From positions 62,001-126,000 of the forward strand of contig JAKSKV010000001.1 of assembly GCA_024401555.1 (NCBI GenBank): a stretch of DNA of 64,000 nt, read 5' to 3'. The translations under genes and the position numbers were made by a program. The notes below the pieces were generated by a model. It ran no database searches. It was not told the origin of the DNA and saw only the letters and a program-made list of their open reading frames with translations. Positions 52,655 through 61,146 of this stretch are shown one piece after another (positions within the stretch are counted from its first letter, which is position 1; every line of letters starts with the position of its first letter). The stretch is from Paludibacteraceae bacterium. Lineage in GTDB: Bacteria; Bacteroidota; Bacteroidia; Bacteroidales; Paludibacteraceae.

Positions 52655-54181
52655 ATGGATAAGAAGTTATTTCTGACGGGAATCTCTTTGTTGTCGGCTG
52701 TGGCGCTATGGGCCCAATCTTCGGTCTATACGTTGGATGAGTGCCGCGACTTGGCTTTAAAGAACAACAAGGAGCAGAAGATCGCGCAAGCGGAGTTGGA
52801 TAAGGCCACCTACGAACGAAAGGCAGCCCGCACCAAGTATTTCCCTGATTTGAGTATTCGCGGCGCCTACGTGCGCAATGGTGACCAATTGTCGTTGGTG
52901 GGAGAGGATCTCTTCCTGCCTATCGGTACGGTGTCAAATGGATCGTTTGGATTCGAGATGCCTACCATGCACCTCGACCAGAATGGTGCTCCGGTCATTT
53001 CAAGTAGTCAGTTGAACAATAAGTGGGCGGTCGTCAATGGCCAACCCGCTCCTTTGGACGCCAACGGTGTTCCGTTCGATCCGAGAAAGAATCCGGAGAA
53101 GTTGCTATGGAAGGAGTACACGACCATTCCGAAGGAGGAGTTGGAGTTTGATACGCGGAATATCTTCCTGGCCTCTTTGAATTTGACGCAGCCTGTCTTT
53201 ATGGGTGGTAAGATTGTCGCCTACAACAAGATCACCGAGTTGAAGAGACAATTGGCGCAAAGCAAGATGAATACCCAAAAGGAGGATATCCTTGTGCAGG
53301 TGGATGGCGCATATTGGCAAATCGTCTCCTTGAATAACAAGAAGAAGGCGGTCGAGTCGTTGGTGAAACTTTTGGACAAGATGCAGCAGGATGTGAAGAA
53401 CCTGATCGAGTCTGGATTGGCTACCAAGGCAGATGAACTCTCTGTCTCTGTAAAGCGAAATGAGGCGGAGATGACGATGTTTAAGGTGGATAATGGCATC
53501 CGTCTTTCGAAGATGCTTTTGGCGCAATATTGCGGTCTGCCTTTGGAGGAGGATTTCTCTTTGGCGGATGAGAGTGGTGAAGCGATCGAGATCGTAGAGG
53601 CGGAACCTTGCGATATGAACGATGTCTATAACAACAGATCGGAAATTCACAGTTTGGAGTTGGCGCAGAACATCTATCGCCAAAAGGAGAAGGTGGAGCG
53701 TGCCGCTTTAATGCCTACTGTCGCCCTCTTCGGCACCTATGCGGGTACGAACCCCTCCACAAAGCATGGCTTCGAAAAGGAGTTCGGATTCGATTGGCAC
53801 GTGGGTGTTTTGGTGAACATCCCTTTGCTCCACTGGGGCGAGAGCATCTACAATCTGAAAGCTGCCAAGTGTGAAACGCAGATTGCCCAATACAAGGAGG
53901 AGGATGTAAAGGAGAAGGTGGAACTTCAGGTGAGCCAATCCGCATTCAAACACTCCGAGGCGATTCGTAAGTGGGAGGTCTCTAAACGCAATTTGGAGCG
54001 TGCGGACGAAAACCTCCGCTATGCGATGATCGGTTTCAAGGAGGGCGTTATTCCAGCCTCTAATTTGTTGGAGGCGCAAACCGCTTGGTTGGCTGCCAAC
54101 TCGGACAAGATCGACGCTGAGATTGAGGCGAAAATGAGTGAAATTAATTACCAAAAGGCTATCGGAAAATTAGGAAAATAA
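52655..54181 (+). CDS. TolC-family outer-membrane efflux protein
   Basis: The 508-aa protein has a signal peptide ending near ALWAQ (residue 21) and the duplicated OEP domain, with VYTLDECRDLALKNNKEQKI near the N-terminus and long helices with the recurring pattern seen in TolC. It would form the trimeric outer-membrane and periplasmic tunnel for the exporter. An insert of about 60 residues after residue 75 (PIGTVSNGSFGFEMPTM onward) enlarges the first outer-membrane strand region, common in Bacteroidota members. It lies between marR and the adaptor gene. Confidence 0.92.
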   Translation: MDKKLFLTGISLLSAVALWAQSSVYTLDECRDLALKNNKEQKIAQAELDKATYERKAARTKYFPDLSIRGAYVRNGDQLSLVGEDLFLPIGTVSNGSFGFEMPTMHLDQNGAPVISSSQLNNKWAVVNGQPAPLDANGVPFDPRKNPEKLLWKEYTTIPKEELEFDTRNIFLASLNLTQPVFMGGKIVAYNKITELKRQLAQSKMNTQKEDILVQVDGAYWQIVSLNNKKKAVESLVKLLDKMQQDVKNLIESGLATKADELSVSVKRNEAEMTMFKVDNGIRLSKMLLAQYCGLPLEEDFSLADESGEAIEIVEAEPCDMNDVYNNRSEIHSLELAQNIYRQKEKVERAALMPTVALFGTYAGTNPSTKHGFEKEFGFDWHVGVLVNIPLLHWGESIYNLKAAKCETQIAQYKEEDVKEKVELQVSQSAFKHSEAIRKWEVSKRNLERADENLRYAMIGFKEGVIPASNLLEAQTAWLAANSDKIDAEIEAKMSEINYQKAIGKLGK

Positions 54182-54196
54182 TAATCAAAACATAAA

Positions 54197-55195
54197 ATGA
54201 GTAAGTTGAATAATATTAATAAAGACGTCAATATGCTGGTGGCATTTGTCGTTTTGCTTGCGGTCATCGCGGCTGTGGTGTTGGTGGGTATCTTTATGAT
54301 CAAGCCAGACAAGGAGGTGATTCAAGGAGAGGTGGAGTTCACGGAGATTCGTGTCTCTGGTAAGATTCCTGCCCGTATCGAGAAATTTACCGTGAAGGAG
54401 GGCCAGTATGTGGCCGAAGGCGATACATTGGTGCTTTTGAATAGCCCTGAAATTATGGCGAAGTTGTCGCAGGCGCGCGCTGCCGAGAAGGCTGCTTCCG
54501 CTGTGAACCAAAAGGCTTTGCGCGGTGCAAGCGATGAGCAGATTAAGGCCGCTTATGAGATGTGGCAAAAGGCGAAGGCTGGTTTGGATGTGGCGAAGGC
54601 CTCTTTCGAGCGTGTCCAAAAGGTCTATGAGCAGGGTGTCGTGCCTGCCCAAAAGCGTGATGAGGCGGAGGCTAACTACAAGGCCATGTTGGCTACCGAG
54701 CAGGCTGCCAAGTCACAGTATGATATGGCGATGCGTGGTGCGGATCAAGAGGATAAGGATGCCGCATTGGCTCAATTGTCGAGAGCCCGTGGCGCAGTCG
54801 CTGAGGTTCGTTCCTATATCTCCGAGACGGTCCTTACCTCTCCGATCTCAGGAAAGATCAGCGAGATCTTCCCTCAAAGAGGTGAGTTGGTAGGTTCCGG
54901 CGCACCGATTATGAATGTGATCGATACGGCGGATGTCTGGGTGACGTTCAATTTGCGCGAGAAGGATTGCGCCGATTTCTTGGAGGGTACGGAGTTCACC
55001 GCTTTTGTGCCTGCGTTGAAGGATAAGGAGATCTCTTTGAAGGTGAATTATGTGAAGGATATGGGTTCATTCGCTGCTTGGAAGGCGACTAAGGTGGCTG
55101 GAGAGTTCGATTCAAAGACTTTTGAGATCCGCGCTGTTCCGACTGAGAAGGTGGATGGTTTGGTTGCTGGTATGTCTGTGATCGTGAAGCGATGA
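54197..55195 (+). CDS. HlyD/EmrA-type membrane fusion (adaptor) protein
   Basis: The 332-aa protein has one N-terminal transmembrane helix (about 12-34), a split biotinyl-lipoyl domain (about 50-80 and 205-240), a central helical hairpin rich in Ala/Lys/Glu (about 85-200) and a beta-barrel domain. It links an inner-membrane transporter to the TolC-like tunnel. Its stop overlaps the first permease gene by 4 bp (ATGA), so translation is coupled. Confidence 0.92.
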   Translation: MSKLNNINKDVNMLVAFVVLLAVIAAVVLVGIFMIKPDKEVIQGEVEFTEIRVSGKIPARIEKFTVKEGQYVAEGDTLVLLNSPEIMAKLSQARAAEKAASAVNQKALRGASDEQIKAAYEMWQKAKAGLDVAKASFERVQKVYEQGVVPAQKRDEAEANYKAMLATEQAAKSQYDMAMRGADQEDKDAALAQLSRARGAVAEVRSYISETVLTSPISGKISEIFPQRGELVGSGAPIMNVIDTADVWVTFNLREKDCADFLEGTEFTAFVPALKDKEISLKVNYVKDMGSFAAWKATKVAGEFDSKTFEIRAVPTEKVDGLVAGMSVIVKR

Positions 55196-56367
55196 ATAGT
55201 GTGACTTTACAAAGGATTGTATCGATCGCGAAGCGGGAGTGGAAGCGAATCATTTCGCGTAGGCTCTACATCTTCACCATGATCGTCATTCCGCTCTTCT
55301 CTCTCTTCTTCTTCCTCTCGTTGATGAACGAAGGATTGCCGAAGGAGGTCCCAACCGCTGTGGTGGATGCGGATAACTCGGCGCTTTCCCGTAGGTTGTC
55401 GCGCCAATTGGATGCCTTCAAACAGACGGATATCGTCGTCCATGCGAAGGATTTCTCCGAGGCGAGGAAGTTGATGCAGCAGGGCAAGGTATATGGTATC
55501 TATTATATCCCGGAGAACTTTGAGCGTGATGTGCTCTCTTTTCGTCAGCCGCACGTGTCGTTCTATACGAGCAACTCCTACATTGTGGCGGGTTCTATGC
55601 TCTTCCGTGATATGAAGACACTCTCTGTCTTGGGCTCAGCTGCTGTGGGCCGCGAGTTGAGGCTAGCGAAGGGTGAAACGATGGAGCAAGCGATGATCGA
55701 TCTGCAACCGATTGTGATTGATACCCACCCGTTGGGCAATCCGCAGGTGAATTACGCGATTTACTTGTGCAATGTCTTGTTGCCGGGTCTTTTGAGCGTG
55801 GTCATCGTGATGCTGACTGTCTATGTCTTGGGTTCTGAGGTGAAGGAACAACGCTCGCGTGAGGTGTTGTCGATGGCGGGCAATGATATGTTTGTCCTCC
55901 TGACGGGAAAGCTATTGCCCTATACCTTGACCTTTATGTTGATGGCCACCTTCTACGATGTGGTGCTCTACCGCTTTATGGGCTTCCCTTGCCAAAGCGG
56001 GTTGGCTAATATGTTGTTGATCTCATACCTCTTCGTGATGGTCTCGCAGGCGTTGGGTGTCTTTTTGTACGCGGTGGCGCCGATTATGAGTATCTCGCTG
56101 AGTTTCTCGGCCTTCATCACGATGCTTTCGTTCTCCATCAGCGGATTCACGTTCCCGGTGGGAGAGATGCCGGGCTGGTTGCAAGTATGCTCCAATCTCT
56201 TCCCGCTTCGCCACTACTTCCTTCTTTATGCGAATAATGGCTTGAATGGGTATCCGTTCCAATATGTGTGGCCTTCGTATGTCGCTTTGCTGATTTTCTT
56301 GGCGCTGCCGATCATTATGTCGTTCAGGTTGCGCAATGTCTATATGAACAGCGTCTATAAGGCCTAA
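55192..56367 (+). CDS. ABC-2 type permease, first of pair
   Basis: The 391-aa protein has an N-terminal helix (about 20-42), a large extracytoplasmic domain (about 45-185) and five C-terminal helices (about 190-380), the ABC-2/YhgE-like layout of YhhJ and YbhR proteins. It is probably one half of an efflux permease pair with the next gene. No ATPase gene is present in the operon. It overlaps the adaptor gene by 4 bp. Confidence 0.88.
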   Translation: MNSVTLQRIVSIAKREWKRIISRRLYIFTMIVIPLFSLFFFLSLMNEGLPKEVPTAVVDADNSALSRRLSRQLDAFKQTDIVVHAKDFSEARKLMQQGKVYGIYYIPENFERDVLSFRQPHVSFYTSNSYIVAGSMLFRDMKTLSVLGSAAVGRELRLAKGETMEQAMIDLQPIVIDTHPLGNPQVNYAIYLCNVLLPGLLSVVIVMLTVYVLGSEVKEQRSREVLSMAGNDMFVLLTGKLLPYTLTFMLMATFYDVVLYRFMGFPCQSGLANMLLISYLFVMVSQALGVFLYAVAPIMSISLSFSAFITMLSFSISGFTFPVGEMPGWLQVCSNLFPLRHYFLLYANNGLNGYPFQYVWPSYVALLIFLALPIIMSFRLRNVYMNSVYKA

Positions 56368-56394
56368 TTTCAATGATGCAATATTTGTGTTGAG

Positions 56395-57588
56395 ATGATA
56401 AAAAGATTTTTTAAACAGATAAAAGAGGGATTGTCGGATCTATTGGTCGTTTGGCGTGATGAGTTTTCTCTCATCATCCACGACAATGCGATTCTGATGC
56501 TCTTTATTGTGGCGCCGCTCATCTACCCAGTCATTTATAGTTTGATCTATAATAACGAGGTGGCCCGTGAGGCGAAGATGGTGGTGGTGGACTACTGCAA
56601 CTCTCCTGAGACGCGTGAATTCCGTCGTATGTGCGATGCGTCGCCCGATGTGGAGGTGGTTGGTGTCTGTGCCAATATGGAGGAGGCAAAGGAGGCGTTG
56701 CGCCGACGTGAGGCCTTTGGCATTATGGTTTTCCCTCGTGAGTTTTCGAGCGCCTTGGCCCATAAGAGGCACGCCTATGTGCAACTCTACTCTGATATGA
56801 GCAGTCTTTTGTACTACAAGTGCTTCCTATTGACCGCCACGGAGGTCTCTTTGGAGATGAACAAGGAGATTCAGGTGCGTGATATGAGTGGCGCGACTGC
56901 CCGTGAGGAGGAGGTCTCCACCACACCGATCACCTATGATGATGTCGCTTTTTTCAATCCGAAGAGTGGTTTTGCCAGCTTTTTGATCCCTGGCTTTTTG
57001 ATGCTCTTGATCCAGCAGACACTGATTATAGGTATTTGCGCCCTCTCAGGCAGTATTTACGACAAGAAGATGTATCACGCCCTCGCACCGATTATGCGCA
57101 ATCGTAGGGGCTCGTTCCGTATTATTTTCGGAAAGGCGCTTTGCTATATGATGTTCTACGGCGTGATGAGCGTTTACCTATTGTGGGTGATCCCTTCCGT
57201 GTTCAATTTGCCTCGTATGGGTGATCCGTTGAATATCATCGCCTTTATGCTTCCTTATCTGACGGCCTGCATCTTCTTTGGCATGTCCATCAGTGTCTTT
57301 GTGAAGGAGAAGGAGACGGCCTATATTTTGGTGGCTTTCACTTCGTTGATATTCCTCTTTATTTCAGGTCTCTCCTGGCCAGGATGTGCAGTGCCTTGGT
57401 ATTGGAAATCCATTAGCTATCTTTTCCCTTCCACTTTCGGATTGCAGGGCTTCGTGAAGATCAATTCGATGGGTGCCACCTTGCCGGATCTACGTTTGGA
57501 GTGTATCGGATTGATGGTTCAGATCTGCGTTTACTTCGTTTTGACGACACTGGTTTATAGACACCGTGTCAAGACGGAGACGGTGTAG
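56395..57588 (+). CDS. ABC-2 type permease, second of pair
   Basis: The 397-aa protein has the same layout as the preceding permease: one N-terminal helix (about 25-50), an extracytoplasmic domain (about 55-190) and five C-terminal helices (about 195-385). The two proteins are probably a heterodimer. It is the last gene of the efflux operon, ending 43 bp before a strong terminator. The start ATG 56395 leaves a 27-bp gap to the previous gene. Confidence 0.88.
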   Translation: MIKRFFKQIKEGLSDLLVVWRDEFSLIIHDNAILMLFIVAPLIYPVIYSLIYNNEVAREAKMVVVDYCNSPETREFRRMCDASPDVEVVGVCANMEEAKEALRRREAFGIMVFPREFSSALAHKRHAYVQLYSDMSSLLYYKCFLLTATEVSLEMNKEIQVRDMSGATAREEEVSTTPITYDDVAFFNPKSGFASFLIPGFLMLLIQQTLIIGICALSGSIYDKKMYHALAPIMRNRRGSFRIIFGKALCYMMFYGVMSVYLLWVIPSVFNLPRMGDPLNIIAFMLPYLTACIFFGMSISVFVKEKETAYILVAFTSLIFLFISGLSWPGCAVPWYWKSISYLFPSTFGLQGFVKINSMGATLPDLRLECIGLMVQICVYFVLTTLVYRHRVKTETV

Positions 57589-57631
57589 TAATTCGTGGAA
57601 CTTTTGGTTTGACGAGGTTAATAATAAGTTG

Positions 57632-57664
57632 GGGCGGTCGCTGTTGAGGCGATCGCCCTTTTTT
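57632..57664 (+). terminator. Intrinsic terminator of the efflux operon
   Basis: GGGCGGTCGC (57632-57641) pairs with GCGATCGCCC (57649-57658), 10 bp with one G-T wobble, followed by six T residues. Confidence 0.9.
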
Positions 57665-57787
57665 GTCTTCTATGCGGTTTCTGTTTCCCCTGATGTGTGG
57701 CGGACGTGCGCTTCTTTCTACATCCAGTTTCCTTCTCCCTCATCCCTTGACCGACAGCATCTCCTTCGTCGATGCAGCCATGTTCTC

Positions 57788-57849
57788 ACCCCGCACATCT
57801 CCGCTTTGCTGCAATGTACGGGGTTATTGAGGTGGCGTCCTACGGACGC
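57788..57849 (-). repeat. 62-bp two-hairpin palindromic repeat, copy 1
   Basis: The sequence is identical at 60 of 62 positions to 59072-59133. On the minus strand it holds GCGTCC-GTA-GGACGC and a longer hairpin with ends ACCCCGTACAT and ATGTGCGGGGT (11 bp, one U-G pair). It lies 22 bp beyond the stop of the DUF262-HNH gene. Confidence 0.9.
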
Positions 57850-57871
57850 GGGAAGCGCAGGTTTGTGGGGT

Positions 57872-59035
57872 TTATTTATTCCCTTTCGCCCGATTATGCG
57901 TGGAGCAGAGCATTTCGCAGTTGCTGATGTCTGTCGCACCTCCTTTGCTCCAGGCGGTGACGTGGTCGGCGTCCATTTCAGAGAGTTTCCAAATCCGTGT
58001 CTTGTTATTGTTGTTTCCTATGGCGCAGAGAGGACAGTTGGATTGACCAGCCGCTTCCGCCGCTTTGGTCTGCTTGGCATAAACAGATTTCTTGGTGGCT
58101 TCGTCGAATACTCTCACCTCAATCAGTTTGTGTTCTTGGCATCCTCCCAACACATATTCGTAGATGCCTTTCCTGTTCTTGACGTAAGGATCTCCATAGA
58201 GTTTTTTCACCGTTTTATCCACCTCTTCAGAGCTATATGCGTGTGTGTGGTAGGTTTCGTATAGACGGCCCCATTCCAGACCGCACATCTCTTTTTCTAC
58301 ACTCTTGAAGGTGGTCGAGATCCAGTCGATAACACTGGTGAAGTAGGCTTTCAGTTCGTTGATGTTGTTGTCTTGCCGGTGTTGGCTCATGTAATTATCA
58401 ATGCATCCTTTGCTCACCCAATCCAAGGCGGTGTGTAGAAAATCTTGTCGGATGACGGAACCGGCCACGTATGCACTCCATTTCTGCACATTGGAATTCT
58501 GTGAGTTGGAGAATTCTGCCTTGGCAAGTGTGACGAATGGACCTGAATAGATGGCATTGAGCAATTCCTGCTCTTTGAGAGGAACACCTGCTATATTGAT
58601 GGTTTTGAACCATTCTTTTATTTCGCTCTCTTCTCCTTCACAGATATAAATGAGCAGGGGTGTTTGCATGATCTTCTCCTGCAAATCCTTGGAGAGGCTA
58701 CCGAAATATTGCTCCATACCATTGCAGTCCTTAATGGCGAACTTCTTGGTGAGGAATCGTCCGATGGAGGTGATGCGTTGTTGCCCATCCAATACCTCGT
58801 AGGTGTCGGCTCCCGTTTGGTTGAAATAGATGATTCCCAGCGGATAACCCTTGATGATGGAGTCTATCACCGCTACATCTCTTTTGCCGTCGGCATAGAT
58901 GTAGTTGCGTTGGTATTCGGGCTGGATGGTGAGTTTGCCATCCAATCCGAACAATCCTTTCCCCTCCAACTCGTTGTATTGGAACCCTTTGCAGATATCT
59001 GCGATGGTGATGTCGGTACGGAGTTGTGTTTTCAT
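57872..59035 (-). CDS. DUF262 plus HNH nuclease-like protein (GmrSD-like)
   Basis: The 387-aa protein has an N-terminal DUF262 domain with [20 protein letters not shown] (about 40-60), GYPLGIIYF and [12 protein letters not shown] (about 80-92), and a C-terminal HNH motif: CPLC, then [20 protein letters not shown] and [10 protein letters not shown]. This pairing occurs in type IV-like and phage-defence nucleases such as GmrSD; the DUF262 part is thought to bind a nucleotide. The start was set at MKTQLRTD (59035) since the longer frame enters repeat copy 2. Two 62-bp repeats flank it. Defence is inferred; other DNA-processing roles are possible. Confidence 0.83.
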   Translation of the reverse strand: MKTQLRTDITIADICKGFQYNELEGKGLFGLDGKLTIQPEYQRNYIYADGKRDVAVIDSIIKGYPLGIIYFNQTGADTYEVLDGQQRITSIGRFLTKKFAIKDCNGMEQYFGSLSKDLQEKIMQTPLLIYICEGEESEIKEWFKTINIAGVPLKEQELLNAIYSGPFVTLAKAEFSNSQNSNVQKWSAYVAGSVIRQDFLHTALDWVSKGCIDNYMSQHRQDNNINELKAYFTSVIDWISTTFKSVEKEMCGLEWGRLYETYHTHAYSSEEVDKTVKKLYGDPYVKNRKGIYEYVLGGCQEHKLIEVRVFDEATKKSVYAKQTKAAEAAGQSNCPLCAIGNNNNKTRIWKLSEMDADHVTAWSKGGATDISNCEMLCSTHNRAKGNK

Positions 59036-59071
59036 GATTGTGAGATTTTTGTTTGTTATGCATCTTTTGAA

Positions 59072-59133
59072 ACCCCGCACATCTCCGCTTTGCTGCGATG
59101 TACGGGGTTAGTGAGGTGGCGTCCTACGGACGC
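59072..59133 (-). repeat. 62-bp two-hairpin palindromic repeat, copy 2
   Basis: The second copy of the repeat at 57788-57849, in the same orientation. It directly abuts the stop codon of the 97-aa gene (59134-59136) and lies 36 bp before the DUF262-HNH start codon. Its two differences are a change that keeps a base pair (C-G against U-G) and one in the linker between the hairpins. Confidence 0.9.
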
Positions 59134-59427
59134 TTAACACCATCCTTCAAACTCCACGGTGTTGCCGCTGTCTAGTCTTATTTTACCATATCCAGCGGCC
59201 TCAAGTTCTCCACCAGCTTTTTTGTTGATTTTGAATCTTACATGTTTGTAGCCATTTTGTTTGGCTTCTCTCATCAATTCTTTAGCTGCTTCCACCTGTT
59301 TTTCTGTATTATCGGTAAACATCTCTTTGATTAGGAATGCACCCCAACCCATAGGACCACTTGCGAGTAATCCTGCATTTAACCATCCTTCTTTAGTCGT
59401 TAAATCAAATGTCTTTGAAAAATCCAT
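59134..59427 (-). CDS. 97-aa protein of unknown function
   Basis: The small protein has a Gly/Ala/Leu-rich segment (WLNAGLLASGPMGWGAFLIKE, about 15-35) that may touch a membrane, then a Lys/Glu-rich part ending in a small beta domain (about 60-97). No family is recognised. It is codirectional with the DUF262-HNH gene, 98 bp upstream of it and separated by repeat copy 2, and downstream of the methyltransferase, so it may belong to the same accessory module. Confidence 0.6.
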   Translation of the reverse strand: MDFSKTFDLTTKEGWLNAGLLASGPMGWGAFLIKEMFTDNTEKQVEAAKELMREAKQNGYKHVRFKINKKAGGELEAAGYGKIRLDSGNTVEFEGWC

Positions 59428-59474
59428 ACTATTAAAATTTATAGGGTTAATAATTAGTGATTCATTTATGTGTA

Positions 59475-59620
59475 TTCCCTAACGGGAAATATTGTCTGTG
59501 ATTGGTTATGATTTCTACCCATATTATATCCCTAACGGGATAATTGACGTCTTACGCCTTTAGGCGTTTTACATGGGTAGAATTATGAGTCCAACCTTGA
59601 TACGATTCCCCTTTAGGGGA
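59475..59620. repeat. Cluster of four mini-hairpins with an outer inverted repeat
   Basis: TTCCC-TAAC-GGGAA (59475-59488), TATCCC-TAAC-GGGATA (59527-59542), ACGCC-TTTA-GGCGT (59554-59567) and TCCCC-TTTA-GGGGA (59607-59620) are perfect hairpins with tetraloops. TTCTACCCAT (59513-59522) and ATGGGTAGAA (59573-59582) enclose the middle two. The cluster lies between the 97-aa gene and the methyltransferase gene. Confidence 0.85.
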
Positions 59621-59661
59621 TAAACATCGTGTAATCAGTCATAGAGTAGAATAAAGCATTT

Positions 59662-60762
59662 TTAGTTTTGTTTTTTGCGAATAAAAATTCGTTTGTACTT
59701 CCTTTCTTGCTCTACCAATGGTTGAGTAACATTAAAATCTTTATTCCATAGCCCGTTTGAAAATCCAACTCCTTCACTCTCTGATGCCCCTAATATTTCA
59801 AACTGTTCGGGACAATATTTGTCCATAAAAGAAATAGGCACGCCCATCGCTCCTTCATAGTCAGAAGGAATCGCATCCGTGAAAGAGACTTCTATTGCAT
59901 CGTAATTGTCGTATTTTTGATAGCCCTTCTCTTTTATTTCTTTGTGTTTGCTGAATTTGAGGTTGTCCTCCATACTCATCAGTTGGATAGGTTGATGACG
60001 ACGACCGTGTTCAAGGTTGGTAAACCAACAGGAATTTCCTAATCTTGTATAGTTCCCTACATATCCCATACGAGCAGCCTTTTGTCTGTCACTTTCTGCC
60101 ACTACTGTCCCTTCTGGGACGGCAAATACCATGTCGCTACCATTCCCTGTTGCTCCTATCCAAAGTTTGTTTTCTTTTATGAGAGGAAATACCTCCTTGT
60201 AAGTGATAGCATTCTGATTACCAATAATGCAAAACATTTTCTCCGCCTCCATAATCCACGCCATGAACTCCCTAAACAGCGAAAATGGTGGATTGGTGAT
60301 GATGATATTCGCCTCATCACGCAAGGCCTTTACCTCTGCGCTACGGAAATCGCCATCCCCTTGGAGGTAGCTCCACTCCAAGTCATCAATGTCAATGGTG
60401 CCGTTGGCGTTGGTGTCATGGTCGAGTACGAAGATCTTTCCTTGGGTCTTGGATTTGTCCGCATCGTAGTTGGGGTTCTCGGTCTCGAATAGAGTGGGTT
60501 GCCACGAAAGTATCTTTTTGCTTTCGGGCGCATAGCTCGTCGAGATCAGTTTCTTCAGACCGAACTCCTCAAAGTTTTGTGCGAAAAATTTGGTGAAATT
60601 GCTCCATTCGGGATCGTCGCAAGGAAGCAGAATCGTCTTGCCTCGGAACGCGTCAGGGTTGTATTCCAGGTAGGCGTTGACCTCCTTTTGTATGTCGGCA
60701 TATTGGGTGTAGAACTCATCGTTCTTGGCCGATTTCGCCTTCGATAAATTGCTGTTCGCCAT
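59662..60762 (-). CDS. EcoRI-type adenine-specific DNA methyltransferase
   Basis: The 366-aa protein has an EcoRI-methylase-like start (SNLSKAKSAKNDEFYTQYADI), a cofactor-region segment GKTILLPCDDPEWSNFTKFF (about 40-60) and the catalytic NPPF motif in IIITNPPFSLFREFM (about 153-167). Family members transfer a methyl group from S-adenosylmethionine to the N6 of adenine. No EcoRI-like endonuclease is adjacent; the nearest nuclease candidate is the DUF262-HNH protein. An 8-bp inverted repeat lies 3 bp before the start codon, and a long palindromic element lies further upstream. It may be an orphan methylase or part of a restriction-like module. Confidence 0.88.
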   Translation of the reverse strand: MANSNLSKAKSAKNDEFYTQYADIQKEVNAYLEYNPDAFRGKTILLPCDDPEWSNFTKFFAQNFEEFGLKKLISTSYAPESKKILSWQPTLFETENPNYDADKSKTQGKIFVLDHDTNANGTIDIDDLEWSYLQGDGDFRSAEVKALRDEANIIITNPPFSLFREFMAWIMEAEKMFCIIGNQNAITYKEVFPLIKENKLWIGATGNGSDMVFAVPEGTVVAESDRQKAARMGYVGNYTRLGNSCWFTNLEHGRRHQPIQLMSMEDNLKFSKHKEIKEKGYQKYDNYDAIEVSFTDAIPSDYEGAMGVPISFMDKYCPEQFEILGASESEGVGFSNGLWNKDFNVTQPLVEQERKYKRIFIRKKQN

Positions 60763-60764
60763 AA

Positions 60765-60796
60765 ATTGATAGCGTTATTCACATCACACTATCAAT
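60765..60796. promoter_or_regulatory. Operator-like inverted repeat at the methyltransferase start
   Basis: ATTGATAG (60765-60772) and CTATCAAT (60789-60796) are perfect inverted copies 16 bp apart, ending 3 bp from the methyltransferase ATG. It may be a repressor site or an RNA hairpin that controls translation. Confidence 0.45.
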
Positions 60797-60839
60797 CACA
60801 TGTTGTTGTCGGACAAAAAGAAAGGTGCGGACCTCTCTA

Positions 60840-61014
60840 TCACGTCCACGAGGAGCCTCGCATGAACCCCGCCATCCATTATAGATTAGCCCACACCTAT
60901 TGGTGCGAGCATTAACTCTAATAATGGATGTACGAGAGCGCAAAGCGTCCCGTGGATTAGCGTTTATCCGATAACCGAAATCATCAGTTTGCGAGGCTTT
61001 TGATTTGGACGTGA
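60840..61014. other. 175-bp nested inverted-repeat element (candidate structured RNA or MITE-like element)
   Basis: Three nested perfect repeats are seen: TCACGTCCA with TGGACGTGA (60840-60848 and 61006-61014), AGCCTCGCA with TGCGAGGCT (60854-60862 and 60990-60998), and CATCCATTAT with ATAATGGATG (60873-60882 and 60921-60930). The last encloses CACC-TATT-GGTG (60894-60905). A further arm, GGAT/ATCC, lies at 60954-60969. The fold is a two-part stem carrying two arms. I do not recognise the family. Confidence 0.6.
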
Positions 61015-61146
61015 ATAATAGCTAATGCTTTAATTTATAATATGTTGTTAAAAATAATTTTTTCTATCTGTTTTGTGTGAATATTTAATTTACGCAAATA
61101 TAAGTTATTCTTTGGATATGTTTCCTTTCTTTCCGCGTTTTTCAAG

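Larger units (their letters stand above)
60763..61146. other. 384-bp intergenic region between methyltransferase and DUF481 genes
   Basis: It contains an 8-bp inverted repeat (60765-60796), the nested palindromic element (60840-61014) and an AT-rich tail (61015-61140) downstream of the DUF481 gene. No ORF of note and no clear terminator or -7 element was found. Confidence 0.7.

Noticed and set aside
60981..60987. CTGATGA on the minus strand inside the palindromic element, as in a hammerhead ribozyme core
   Set aside because: The required GAAA after stem II is not found downstream on the same strand, and the stems do not fit a hammerhead layout.
60840..61014. Retron msr-msd or integron attC site
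   Set aside because: There is no reverse transcriptase gene nearby and no attC core sequences (GTTRRRY/RYYYAAC) at the ends.
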